A stretch of 42,705 bases of DNA from DATKQY01 sp035532475. GTDB taxonomy: Bacteria > Actinomycetota > Acidimicrobiia > Acidimicrobiales > Bog-793. The translations under genes were made by a program, and so were the position numbers. Below the pieces are notes generated by a model. That model saw only the letters and a list, made by a program, of their open reading frames with translations, was not told the DNA's origin and ran no database searches. The stretch is from NCBI GenBank assembly GCA_035532475.1, contig DATKQY010000033.1:1-42705 (forward strand). The letters run 5' to 3'. How positions within the stretch are numbered: position 1 is the first letter of the stretch; the number at the start of each line of letters is the position of its first letter. Of this stretch, positions 1 through 7,374 are shown in pieces.

Positions 1-239
1 GCGTCGAGGTCCCCGACCCAGAGTGCGAGGTGCTGGCCAAGGTCGGCGGGCACCTCGGCGGCGATCAAGTGGATCTGCTGGCCTCCGGCGTCCAGCCACG
101 CGCCGTCGAAGCTGAAGTCGGGGCGGTCCTTCCGCTCCTCGAGGCCGAGGACGTCGCAGTAGAAGGTGCGTGCCGCGCCGACGTCGTCGACGTTGATCGA
201 GACATGGTGGAGACCGAGTACCTGCATGAAATCGAGCAT
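1..239 (-). CDS. VOC (glyoxalase/bleomycin-resistance) family protein, partial
   Basis: This reading frame runs off the left edge, so only the N-terminal 79 or so residues are present. The start is at 239 (MLDFMQVLGL) or 227 (MQVLGLHHVSINV). The segment HHVSINVDDV, then FYCDVLGLEE, then DFSFDGAWLD and IHLIAAE is the usual first beta-alpha-beta-beta-beta module of VOC metalloenzymes, with an early His as a likely metal ligand. Substrate cannot be told from this fragment. It is transcribed divergently from the membrane protein that starts at 555. The family call is firm, the function open. Confidence 0.85.
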   Translation of the reverse strand, partial: MLDFMQVLGLHHVSINVDDVGAARTFYCDVLGLEERKDRPDFSFDGAWLDAGGQQIHLIAAEVPADLGQHLALWVGDLD

Positions 240-554
240 GCCACAGGCGATCCGCCAGCGAGAGGAAGACGCGCCCAGCGTGCACGGCACCCCGGGTGGG
301 GGCGAACCGCGCCCCCGGCCCCCGCACGGCTCGGCGGGTCGGCCACCTGACCGGACCCACGACGGGGTCGCATAGGGTGCAGCCGGGACAACGGGGCAAG
401 ACGTCGCACACCGGCGCGCACGCGGTTGGCATTTGAACCCCGGTGGTCCGGAACGACCGGCACTCGGGCAGTGGTGGCCCGGGCGGGCGGGGGCAGGAGC
501 ACGGGAGCCAGCCGTCACCGTACCGACCGGTCGACGCCAGCGGAGGACGGGCGC
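240..554. other. Intergenic region between divergent genes
   Basis: No convincing gene is seen in these 315 bases. The frame of the following membrane protein is open back to a TTG at 426, but that stretch is Arg/Ser-rich and low in sense-like composition, and a good Shine-Dalgarno site lies only before 555. Promoters for both flanking genes must sit here; I see no unambiguous -35/-10 pair. Confidence 0.5.
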
Positions 555-2885
555 GTGGTGCAGCAGCCGGAAGGCCAGGCAAGGCGGTTGCCCCGAGAGC
601 GCGTGCGGCGTCCGGCCGACCTGCTCACGGCGCTGATCGTCCTCGGCGCCCTGGGGGTGCTGCTCGGCTTCGCCCACGCGCTGCCGGCCGGGACCATCGA
701 GCTGACCAACGGCGTCGCGACCTGGCTGCACCACCACGTGCCGCGGGTGCTCGCCTTCTTCCTCGCCGCGGTGGTCGACCTGGGCTCCTCGCTGCTCGTC
801 GTCCTGGCGATGGTGTTCCTCCTGCGTTACGCGCGGCGCGACGCGCTGAACGCCGTGGTGTCGTTCGCGGTCGCGTCCGGGATCACCATCGGCTGCGTCG
901 CGGCATGGCACTCCCGACGCGGCGGCGTGGCCATCGCGATGCTGCGGGGGACCAACGCCACCTTGTTGGTGGTGACCGTGGGCTTCCTGGCCTTTCTCAC
1001 GGGCTCGGACCTCTTGCGGCGTCCGAGATGGACGCGCCGGTGCCTGCTCGCTGCCGGCGCGCTCGTCCTGACCGAGCTTGCACTCAACGACCTGACGGCC
1101 ATCGCCGCCCTCGCGGTGATCCTCGGCGGCTGGGCCATCGGCCTCGCCGTGCGGTGGTCCCTCGGCGTCGCCTCGGTCCGGCCGACCGCCGCGAGGATCG
1201 CGGCGTGGCTGCAGACGTCTGGTGTGGAGGTGGGGGAGCTCGCGGAGAGCAGCGACGGCCGGCGGCTCGGGGGCGTCCTGGCGAACGGCCAGCGGTTGGT
1301 GGTGTCCCTCGCCAACCGGGACACCCGCGGCTCAGGGGTCGTCCGCCGGCTCTGGTACTCCCTCAGGGTGAGCGGGGCCGCGACCGGCGCCGAAGCGCTC
1401 AGCTTGCGCTCACAGCTCGAGCGCCAGGCGCTCTCAAGCTACAGCGCAGCGGCCGCCGGCGCCGTGGCGCCGCAGGTCCTGCTGCTGGGGGAGCTGCCGC
1501 CGGAAACGCTCGTGCTCGCGATGTCGTGCCCGAACGGCTGCCCGCTCGACGAGCACGCCGCGCCGGAGGCTCGCGTCGCGTTGTTCCGCTCGCTCAGGCT
1601 GCTCCACCGGGCGGGTGTGGCCCACCGCGACCTGCGGGCGGAGAACCTGCTGGTCGGGCCGGACTCGGCGGGGTTCGCCTCTCTCGAGCGGGCGCAGGCC
1701 GGATCCGGTGAGGTGGTGCGCCGCCTCGACGTGGCCCAGCTACTGACCACGATGGGCCAGCTAGCAGGGGCCTCAGAAGCCGTGAAGGCCTTCCGGGAGG
1801 GCTACCAGCCCGACGACGAGGAGGCGGTGGCCGCGATCCTCCAGCCGGTGGCCCTCGCCACATGGGGCTGGTCGGCGATGCGCGCCGCCAGGGGCTGCCT
1901 CGGCGAGGTGCGTCGCGAGCTGGTCGGTCCCGACGACAGCGCCCCGCCCCTGCGGCTCGAGCGCTTCCGGTGGCGCACGGTCCTGACGGCGGTGGCGGTC
2001 ACCTTGGCGGCCTACGTGCTCGTCGGACAGCTGTCGAAGGTGAACCTGGCCGGGGCGCTGCGCCGCATGGAACCGTGGTGGTTCGTCGTGGCGGTCCTCG
2101 GGTCGGCGATCACCTACCTCGGGGCGGCGCTCAACCTGGCGGCGTTCGTGCCGAAGCGCCTCTCGATCGTTCGCGGGTTCTTCGTGCAGCTCTCCAGCGC
2201 GTTCGTCGGGATCGCCATGCCGCCGACCGTGGGCCATGTGGCGGTGAACGGCCGCTACCTGCGTCGTCAGGGAGTCGGGGAGGGTGCCGTCGCCGCCGCG
2301 GTCGCGGTCTCCCAGATCGTGAACGTCGTGACGACGCTCGCCCTCCTGCTCGTCGTCGGACTGCTCACGGGCTCGGGCGTCAGTCGATTCAAGGTCGCCC
2401 CGAGCGGCGACCTGCTCATCGGCATCGGGTGCATCGTGGTCGTGGTCGCGGCATTGCTGGCGGTCCCCCTGACGCGCCGGGCGCTCGCGGTGCACGTCTG
2501 GCCGCACGTACGCGACGTCGTGCCGCGCCTGCTCGAAGCGATCTCCCAGCCGCTCCGCCTCCTGTTCGGCATCGCGGGCAACCTGCTGCTCACCGCCGGG
2601 TACATGGTGGCGCTGCTCGCCTCGCTCCGGGCCATCGGGGCGCATCCCCCGATCCTCGCCACCGTGGCCGTCTACCTCGTCGGCAACACCGTCGGCTCGG
2701 TGGCGCCGACGCCCGGTGGCCTCGGGGCGGTCGAGGCGGCCATGTCGGCCGGCCTGACCGCCATCGGCATCCCGGCGCACGAGTCGGTCCCGGCGGTGCT
2801 GCTCTTCCGCGCCGCCACGTTCTGGCTCCCGATCCCCGTCGGGTGGCTGAGCTTCGTCCTGCTGCAGCGACGGGGAACGTTGTGA
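555..2885 (+). CDS. Membrane protein: TM block, kinase-like domain, UPF0104/LPG-synthase-type TM block
   Basis: The protein has about 776 residues in three parts. Residues roughly 20-200 hold several hydrophobic helices. Residues roughly 215-460 form a cytosolic domain carrying HRDLRAENLLV near residue 357, which matches the catalytic loop of kinase-like (ABC1/RIO/aminoglycoside kinase) folds. From about residue 473 to the end there are again many helices with the NTVGSVAPTPGGLGAVEAA signature of UPF0104 / lysylphosphatidylglycerol-synthase transmembrane proteins (flippase-like). The usual DFG-like aspartate after the catalytic loop is not visible, where GFASLERAQ is found instead. The start is chosen at GTG 555 because GGAGG at 542-546 is 8 nt upstream; a longer frame begins at 426. 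Homologous fusions are known in actinobacteria. A role in lipid or cell-wall precursor transport is inference. Confidence 0.8.
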   Translation: MVQQPEGQARRLPRERVRRPADLLTALIVLGALGVLLGFAHALPAGTIELTNGVATWLHHHVPRVLAFFLAAVVDLGSSLLVVLAMVFLLRYARRDALNAVVSFAVASGITIGCVAAWHSRRGGVAIAMLRGTNATLLVVTVGFLAFLTGSDLLRRPRWTRRCLLAAGALVLTELALNDLTAIAALAVILGGWAIGLAVRWSLGVASVRPTAARIAAWLQTSGVEVGELAESSDGRRLGGVLANGQRLVVSLANRDTRGSGVVRRLWYSLRVSGAATGAEALSLRSQLERQALSSYSAAAAGAVAPQVLLLGELPPETLVLAMSCPNGCPLDEHAAPEARVALFRSLRLLHRAGVAHRDLRAENLLVGPDSAGFASLERAQAGSGEVVRRLDVAQLLTTMGQLAGASEAVKAFREGYQPDDEEAVAAILQPVALATWGWSAMRAARGCLGEVRRELVGPDDSAPPLRLERFRWRTVLTAVAVTLAAYVLVGQLSKVNLAGALRRMEPWWFVVAVLGSAITYLGAALNLAAFVPKRLSIVRGFFVQLSSAFVGIAMPPTVGHVAVNGRYLRRQGVGEGAVAAAVAVSQIVNVVTTLALLLVVGLLTGSGVSRFKVAPSGDLLIGIGCIVVVVAALLAVPLTRRALAVHVWPHVRDVVPRLLEAISQPLRLLFGIAGNLLLTAGYMVALLASLRAIGAHPPILATVAVYLVGNTVGSVAPTPGGLGAVEAAMSAGLTAIGIPAHESVPAVLLFRAATFWLPIPVGWLSFVLLQRRGTL

Positions 2886-2988
2886 GTCCCGACTGTCTCG
2901 CCGCGGCCCCCGCCTCGCCCCCGCGCCGGTCACCGCCGGCGGCGACGGCGAGGTCGGCGTCGGCGACCGTGACGGCGGGCGGGATCGG

Positions 2989-3468
2989 CTAGCGGTCGCG
3001 CGTCGAGCGGCCCCCCCGGTGCGAGTCGACGGGGACCGCGTAGGCGCCCCCTTCGATGAGCCGGTCCCGTTGCGCCAGGTCGGCCAGGGTGGTCGCGGCG
3101 AGCACCTCGCGCAGCGCCGCCGTGGCGGCGGACCACGTCTCGTGCAGGGGGCAGACGGCGTCCCAGCGGCAGGGACCCTCGGCGAGGGCACACCGCTCAG
3201 CCCGGAGCGGTCCCTCGGCGGCCTCGACGACCTCGAGGACGGTGATCTCCTCGGGCGGGCGTTCCAGGCGGTAGCCGCCGTCGCGACCGGCTTTGGAGCT
3301 GGCGAGGCCGGCGCGCACGAGGTCGGCGAGGATCTGAGAGGCGAACGTCGTCGGGACCTTCGTGTCGGCGACGACCTCCCGGATCTTGATCGCGTTCCCC
3401 CGTTCGAGTGCACGCGCGAGCGCGATCGCCGAGCGGACCACGTAGTCGCCTCGCTTGGACAATGTCAT
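2989..3468 (-). CDS. Rrf2 family transcriptional regulator with three-Cys Fe-S motif
   Basis: The N-terminus TLSKRGDYVVRSAIALA followed by VPTTFASQILADLVRAGL is the typical Rrf2 winged helix, and GRDGGYRLERPPEEITVLEVVEA is the conserved wing and linker. Three cysteines (about residues 93, 100 and 106 from this start) are spaced C-X6-C-X5-C, the place where IscR, NsrR and RsrR carry a [2Fe-2S] or [4Fe-4S] cluster. The ligand spacing differs slightly from both IscR and NsrR, so the signal sensed (iron-sulfur status, NO, redox) is undecided. The start is ATG 3468; a GTG at 3474 adds two residues, and no clear ribosome site precedes either. It is divergent from a cytochrome oxidase remnant, with a 14-bp perfect palindrome between them, suggesting auto- or cross-regulation. 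Confidence 0.9.
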   Translation of the reverse strand: MTLSKRGDYVVRSAIALARALERGNAIKIREVVADTKVPTTFASQILADLVRAGLASSKAGRDGGYRLERPPEEITVLEVVEAAEGPLRAERCALAEGPCRWDAVCPLHETWSAATAALREVLAATTLADLAQRDRLIEGGAYAVPVDSHRGGRSTRDR

Positions 3469-3566
3469 GTTCACGAGCAGCCGTCCGTGATCGGGAGCGT
3501 CGGGACGCGATGGTCCGCGACGACACGGTAACCGTTGGCGCCCGTCACAGGATCAATCACTACGAC

Positions 3567-3580
3567 ACTCTACGTAGAGT
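3567..3580. promoter_or_regulatory. 14-bp perfect palindrome, candidate Rrf2 operator
   Basis: ACTCTACGTAGAGT reads the same on both strands. It lies about 100 bp upstream of the Rrf2 start and 8 bp before a perfect TTGACA hexamer that points the other way. It is the only AT-richer spot in this intergenic space. Binding by the adjacent regulator is inference. Confidence 0.55.
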
Positions 3581-3588
3581 AGAAGACT

Positions 3589-3618
3589 TTGACATAAAGG
3601 GCAGCCTCTGAGCAGGAT
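3589..3618 (+). promoter_or_regulatory. Candidate sigma-70-type promoter
   Basis: TTGACA at 3589-3594 is a perfect -35 hexamer. CAGGAT at 3613-3618, 18 bp later, is a passable -10. The promoter points toward the broken cytochrome oxidase gene and lies next to the palindrome at 3567-3580, so it could have been repressed from there. Confidence 0.45.
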
Positions 3619-3794
3619 GACCCGGACCTTCAGGGCGCTGGCGACGGGGAGTGGCGCGCCATGACGCAGTGGAAATCCGGGCGGGCGCGGGTGCATCCGG
3701 CTCACGGTGAGGCCGGTGCCCGCCGCCGGCGGACGGGTGATCGGGTCGGCCGCCGGGCGGCGCAGCGGCCTCCGGGCGCGAACGGCAGGCAACC

Positions 3795-4521
3795 CTGAGG
3801 CTCGTCGCCCCCCGTCCCGTCGCGGGGGAGCACCTCGCCGAGGAGCACGGAGCTGCTCCGTCGGGGCTCGTCCGGTGGCTGACCTCCACCGACCACAAGG
3901 TGATCGGCACGAGCTACATCGTCACGTCGCTCGTCTTCTTCCTGATCGCCGGCGCGCTGGCGATGCTCATCAGGACCCAGCTGGCGTCTCCCGATGCCAC
4001 CGTCGTCTCCCAGCAGGCCTACGACGAGCTGTTCACGATGCACGGCAGCCTGATGATCTACCGGCAGGATGCTGAACGAGCGGCTCGGCAAGGCCAGCTT
4101 CTGGCTCATGTTCGTCGGCGCCTGGGTCACCTTGCTGCCGATGTACCTGCTGGGCCTGCACGGGATGCCGCGACGCATCGCCGAGTACGCCTTCGGCACG
4201 GGCTGGACCGGGCTGAACCGCACCTCGACGATGGGGTCGTACCTGTTCGGACTGTCGGTGGCGGTCTTCGCCGTCAACATCTACGTCTCCTGGCGCCGCC
4301 CCGTCCCCGCCGCGGCCAACCCGTGGGACGGCCACACGCTCGAGTGGGCGACGAGCTCGCCTCCGCCGCCCCACAACTTCGTGTCGATACCGGTCATCAG
4401 GTCCGAGCGGCCCGTCTGGGACGCCAACCACCCGGAGCATCGGGCCATCGACGCTCACGCCGCCCGGGTGGACAAGGCCGAGCGTCGCAGGAGCGGCGCC
4501 GGGACAGCGGAACGGCGCTGA
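3795..4521 (+). pseudogene. ctaD: Cytochrome c oxidase subunit I remnant with large internal deletion and frameshift
   Basis: Two ends of a heme-copper oxidase subunit I are joined directly. The first part (about 3795-4059) reads GLVRWLTSTDHKVIGTSYI and ends in FTMHGSLMIY, the start of the family with the first heme a histidine. The second part (4060-4521, a different frame) reads TGRMLNERLGKASFWLMFVG, then MYLLGLHGMPRR and NIYVSWRRP, the C-terminal helices and tail. Everything between is missing, including the HPEVY copper/heme site, so well over 300 of the usual 550-590 residues are lost. No ATG, GTG or TTG starts the first frame before GTG 3900. It cannot encode a working oxidase. No ctaC or ctaE lies beside it. 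A small frame at 3661-3798 just upstream is not recognised. Confidence 0.9.
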
Positions 4522-4658
4522 GCGCGCAAGGCCCGACGACGGGTGGCCCTGACCGCCGGCGCGCAGGTGTCGGCGTGTCCGGCCCCCGGTAACTCCGGGT
4601 GGCGGGAGGTGGCTTGGGAGGACGTTGAGTTCCGGCAGGTGGTGGAACGGACGGGACG

Positions 4659-4746
4659 ACCACGCTGCAGCAGTACCGGCACGCCTCGGTGACCACGGAC
4701 CTCGAGGAGTTCCCGAACCAGGGTCACTCGTTGACGATCAAGGACC
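4659..4746 (+). pseudogene. Alpha/beta-hydrolase C-terminal fragment
   Basis: About 28 codons read TLQQYRHASVTTDLEEFPNQ and then GHSLTIKD. The EFPxxGHSLTID block with the catalytic histidine is the C-terminal signature of a common actinobacterial alpha/beta-hydrolase family. The sequence stops matching right after KD and runs into an isochorismatase fragment in another frame. The nucleophile-elbow and acid regions are absent, so this is a relic. Confidence 0.65.
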
Positions 4747-5031
4747 GAGGTCTGTCTCGCCTTCGCGGCGCTCGACGCGGTGCTGGCCGGATACGACATC
4801 TATCCGGTCGTCGACATCGTCGCCGGTACGTCTCCGGCGGCGCACCGCGCCGGGTTCGAACGGATGTTCCTGGCCGGCGCGAGGTCAACAAGCGTCGCGC
4901 AACTCGTGTGCGAGCTTCAGCGAGACTGGGCACGCACTGAGACCGTTGCGGCCTTCAAGAAGGTCCTCACCGACATCGAGAGTCAGCGAACCGACGCGGT
5001 CGCCGAGCGAACGATGGCACTCTCCGGCTGA
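4741..5031 (+). pseudogene. Isochorismatase-family hydrolase C-terminal fragment
   Basis: The frame RTEVCLAFAALDAVLAGYDI, PVVDIVAGTSPAAHRAG and TSVAQLVCELQRDWART is the C-terminal third of cysteine hydrolases of the isochorismatase family; TEVC carries the catalytic cysteine position. The N-terminal two thirds with the catalytic Asp and Lys are missing. The only possible start in frame is GTG 4780, which would leave 83 residues. The upstream neighbour is an equally broken hydrolase tail with no spacer. I read this as a deletion scar, not a gene. Confidence 0.75.
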
Positions 5032-5188
5032 CCGCCGCCGTGGGGCGGCCAGCATGGATCAGCATCGACTGTGGCGGCCGGCAGCTGCACGGACAAGGCG
5101 GCAGCGGCCCGCAGCGCATCCATTAGCACGGCGTCGAGCGCCACGGCATCGTCCCACTCGGTCCGGACTTCGCGAGTTTGCCAGCCGG

Positions 5189-6454
5189 CTACGTCGGCAG
5201 CAGTGCCAGGCCGCCCGCCTTGTAGAACAGGGCGACGCGGCTCTTGAAGTAGCCACCATCATCGTCAGGCGAGGTGGCAATCCCGACATTGCCGTCAATC
5301 GGCGGTGGATTGGTTACGCCATCATGCGCGGCGTCACAGGCACAGGTGTTGCCGTCGGCGCCGCGGCCGAAGAGCAGTGCTATGACCCCCGCCTTCACCA
5401 GTGGGCCGAGGTGCGCGCGCCAGTTCGTGCCGAGGTACCACTGGACCCGGTTGTCCTGGTAGTGATCCCAGGTGTCGTTCTCCGAGCGCATCACCGTGTT
5501 GCCGAGGGGGACCTGCCAGACGACCAGCCGAACCCCGGCGAGTCGTACGAAGGTTGCGTCGTAGAGGGCGGCGTGGGCGAAGTCCTGCGCCGAGAACCAC
5601 GTGTTGCGGTGCTCGACGTGCTCGTAGTAGCCGGCGTCGCGATCCGACAAGTCGGTGAACGCGATGTCGAAGTGGGTCCCGAGCGACCGGTAGAACGCCG
5701 CGGAGCGGGCGGCGTACGAGCGCACCGTCGCGTCGGAAGGATTCCCCGTGAAGGCGTCGTGGCCGGTTCCCCATTCGCTCATGTGGTAGGCGAGGAGCAC
5801 GTTCGGCGCGAGCGCGTTGCGCAAGGCGACGAGCTCTCTCGCGAACGAACGGGCCAATACCACGGCGTTGGCCTGCTCGAGGTAGCCCCACAGATCAGGC
5901 TCGACCTGCAGCACCACCGGCCGACTTCCCCTAGCACGCCGGAAGAACAACCGGACCTGCGACCAGTATGCCCGCATCAGCGAGGGATTCTGGAGGTGCG
6001 CGAGGTCCACCACCCCTTCATCGGTTCCTGTGGGAAGCGACTGGAGCAGCATGTAGTAGCTGAAGACCGGGGTGATGTCCGCAGCGAAGGACTCGTCGTC
6101 GTAGCGCGTCACGAAGGTTCCGTCCGGATTCCACGTGGTCCAGCCGGAGCCGGTGTTCACGCCTCCCGAGAGGTACTGGTAGCGGAAGGCGAAGGGGGCG
6201 GCTCGGCGAAGGGTTGCCGCATCACCGGGTCCGTCTGCCATGCCGATCGCGAATCGATCGGTGGGCCAGGTCCGTGGCAAGGCGGGGAGCGATGTGGATA
6301 CGACGCGAGCTGAAGCCGCACCGATGGATGCCCAGCTGCTCACCGCGAGCAGTGGGACGAGCGCGGCCAACGCGTACCGGGCCCGCGTCCGATGCTTGAC
6401 GGAGCTGGAGTGCGGGCGCAGTCCGCCTTCGTCCGTGCTCGAGGACCGCTTCAT
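5189..6454 (-). CDS. Secreted protein of unknown function, possible TIM-barrel glycosidase-like
   Basis: The protein has 421 residues. It begins MKRSSSTDEGGLRP, has a basic stretch and then ALAALVPLLAVSSWASIGAASA, a typical signal peptide. The mature part is rich in aromatic residues and contains FAFRYQYLSGG, DITPVFSYYMLLQS, VVLQVEPDLWGYLEQA, LLAYHMSEWGTGHDAFTG, FDIAFTDLSDRDAGYYE and VVWQVPLGN. Alternating beta-like segments ending in acidic residues (QVEPD, FTDLSDRD) resemble glycoside-hydrolase barrels, but I cannot assign a family or catalytic pair. The start was set at 6454, where the leader has normal shape; the frame is open to 6514. It stands alone on the minus strand between decayed genes and looks intact. 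Confidence 0.7.
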   Translation of the reverse strand: MKRSSSTDEGGLRPHSSSVKHRTRARYALAALVPLLAVSSWASIGAASARVVSTSLPALPRTWPTDRFAIGMADGPGDAATLRRAAPFAFRYQYLSGGVNTGSGWTTWNPDGTFVTRYDDESFAADITPVFSYYMLLQSLPTGTDEGVVDLAHLQNPSLMRAYWSQVRLFFRRARGSRPVVLQVEPDLWGYLEQANAVVLARSFARELVALRNALAPNVLLAYHMSEWGTGHDAFTGNPSDATVRSYAARSAAFYRSLGTHFDIAFTDLSDRDAGYYEHVEHRNTWFSAQDFAHAALYDATFVRLAGVRLVVWQVPLGNTVMRSENDTWDHYQDNRVQWYLGTNWRAHLGPLVKAGVIALLFGRGADGNTCACDAAHDGVTNPPPIDGNVGIATSPDDDGGYFKSRVALFYKAGGLALLPT

Positions 6455-6720
6455 TCGCTTCCCGCCTGTTTGCTCAAGTCGCCCGGGACCCTGCGAGTCT
6501 TGGCCGTTGGCCACGGTTTCAGTGCAAGGCTAGAACCTCGTGGTGGTGAAGGAACACGCTGACACCTTCAGGCACTCCGGTGCTCAGTCGTCGGATGCCG
6601 TCGGCAGGCCGAGGTGGAACCTGCATGGGGCGGGTATCGAAGAGACTCCAGGTCACACCTTCGTCGGCTGGTCCCGGTCGATGTGATGCCCGAACATCCA
6701 GGACATCTTTGCCATCTCCT

Positions 6721-6963
6721 CCGGCCGGCGTCCGGGAGGTCCGGGATCACACCACTACCTACCTGTCCGGCTCCGATCCGGTGGCCGCCAGCAAACACGG
6801 CCAGGTGATCGGGTCTGACATCGCCGTCGAGCGAAACCAGGAGCAGGCGAGGCGCGTCATCGAGAAGCTCGGGCACTCGCTCGAGAGGATTCTCGGAGAG
6901 ACCGCCTTGCCTGAAGAGGAGCTGGCGCAGCTGTTCGACTTGCGCCGGGCGCTCCCTCAATGA
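6721..6963 (+). CDS. Unrecognised C-terminal protein fragment
   Basis: From about 6745 the frame gains a protein-like composition: DHTTTYLSGSDPVAASKHGQ, then AVERNQEQARRVIEKLGHSL and PEEELAQLFDLRRALPQ. The second half predicts two or three amphipathic helices. I do not recognise the family. The frame extends upstream to 6580, but that part is not protein-like, and there is no good start or ribosome site, so this is probably a 5'-truncated gene. Its stop overlaps the convergent small membrane protein gene by 7 bp. Confidence 0.35.
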   Translation, partial: PAGVREVRDHTTTYLSGSDPVAASKHGQVIGSDIAVERNQEQARRVIEKLGHSLERILGETALPEEELAQLFDLRRALPQ

Positions 6964-7112
6964 TCGTCGTGGTGGACCCACAGGGGGAGTCCGAGGATCG
7001 CGAGGCCAACGTGGGCCACCAGGCCCACGGCGACCTGCCGGCGGGAAGGGAGGAGCCAGTGGATGACCTGGGCCATACGGCCGGGGGTGCGGTTGGTGGC
7101 GTTCGACGCCAT
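6957..7112 (-). CDS. Small single-span membrane protein, 51 aa
   Basis: The frame encodes MASNATNRTPGRMAQVIHWL, LPSRRQVAVGLVAHVG and LAILGLPLWVHHDDH. Residues about 27-45 make one hydrophobic helix, preceded by a basic LPSRRQ flank and followed by a short acidic/His tail. A full GGAGG lies 8 nt before the ATG, which makes this a credible gene despite its size. It has no recognised family. It is convergent with the fragment ending at 6963 and divergent from the antitoxin-like gene, so it could share the promoter region near 7330. Confidence 0.6.
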   Translation of the reverse strand: MASNATNRTPGRMAQVIHWLLPSRRQVAVGLVAHVGLAILGLPLWVHHDDH

Positions 7113-7328
7113 TGGGGTGCCCTCCAGAGGAGCGGTTACGACGTTCCCCGGGGGCCGTGCTCGGTCGGCACCGGAACAGGCACGCGCTCAGCGCGTCTTG
7201 CTCAGGCCTTGCAGGTACGCCCGACCGTGCGGCACGTTCGGGCGATCGGGACCGATCTGGAGGGACCCACCTAGACCCAGCCACCACCGTCACCCCAGGT
7301 TGACCAGGTCTGTTGCCCAGGAAGGCCC

Positions 7329-7374
7329 GTTTGCCAGGTCAGCAAACCGTGCCGTATGAGGCAACAAACCGTGC
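7329..7374. promoter_or_regulatory. Promoter with repeated operator-like sites before the AbiEi-like gene
   Basis: TTGCCA (7331-7336) and TATGAG (7355-7360) are separated by 18 bp and make a plausible promoter. Around it sit an inverted repeat, GTTTGC-N7-GCAAAC (7329-7347), and two direct copies of CAAACCGTGC (7343-7352 and 7365-7374) placed 22 bp apart, that is on the same DNA face. Such an arrangement suits autoregulation by the wHTH protein encoded downstream. It also implies that translation may start at ATG 7392 and not 7356. Confidence 0.5.

Noticed and set aside
426..554. N-terminal extension of the long membrane protein from TTG 426
   Set aside because: Composition is not protein-like, and a good ribosome site exists only before GTG 555.
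1773..3413. 546-residue minus-strand frame over the membrane protein gene
   Set aside because: A long antisense frame typical of high-GC DNA; highly charged and without any family signature, while the plus-strand gene has clear domains.
3661..3798. 45-codon frame beginning MTQWKSGRARVHPAHG just before ctaD
   Set aside because: Arg-rich, no family signal and no ribosome site. It may be a shadow of the decayed region.
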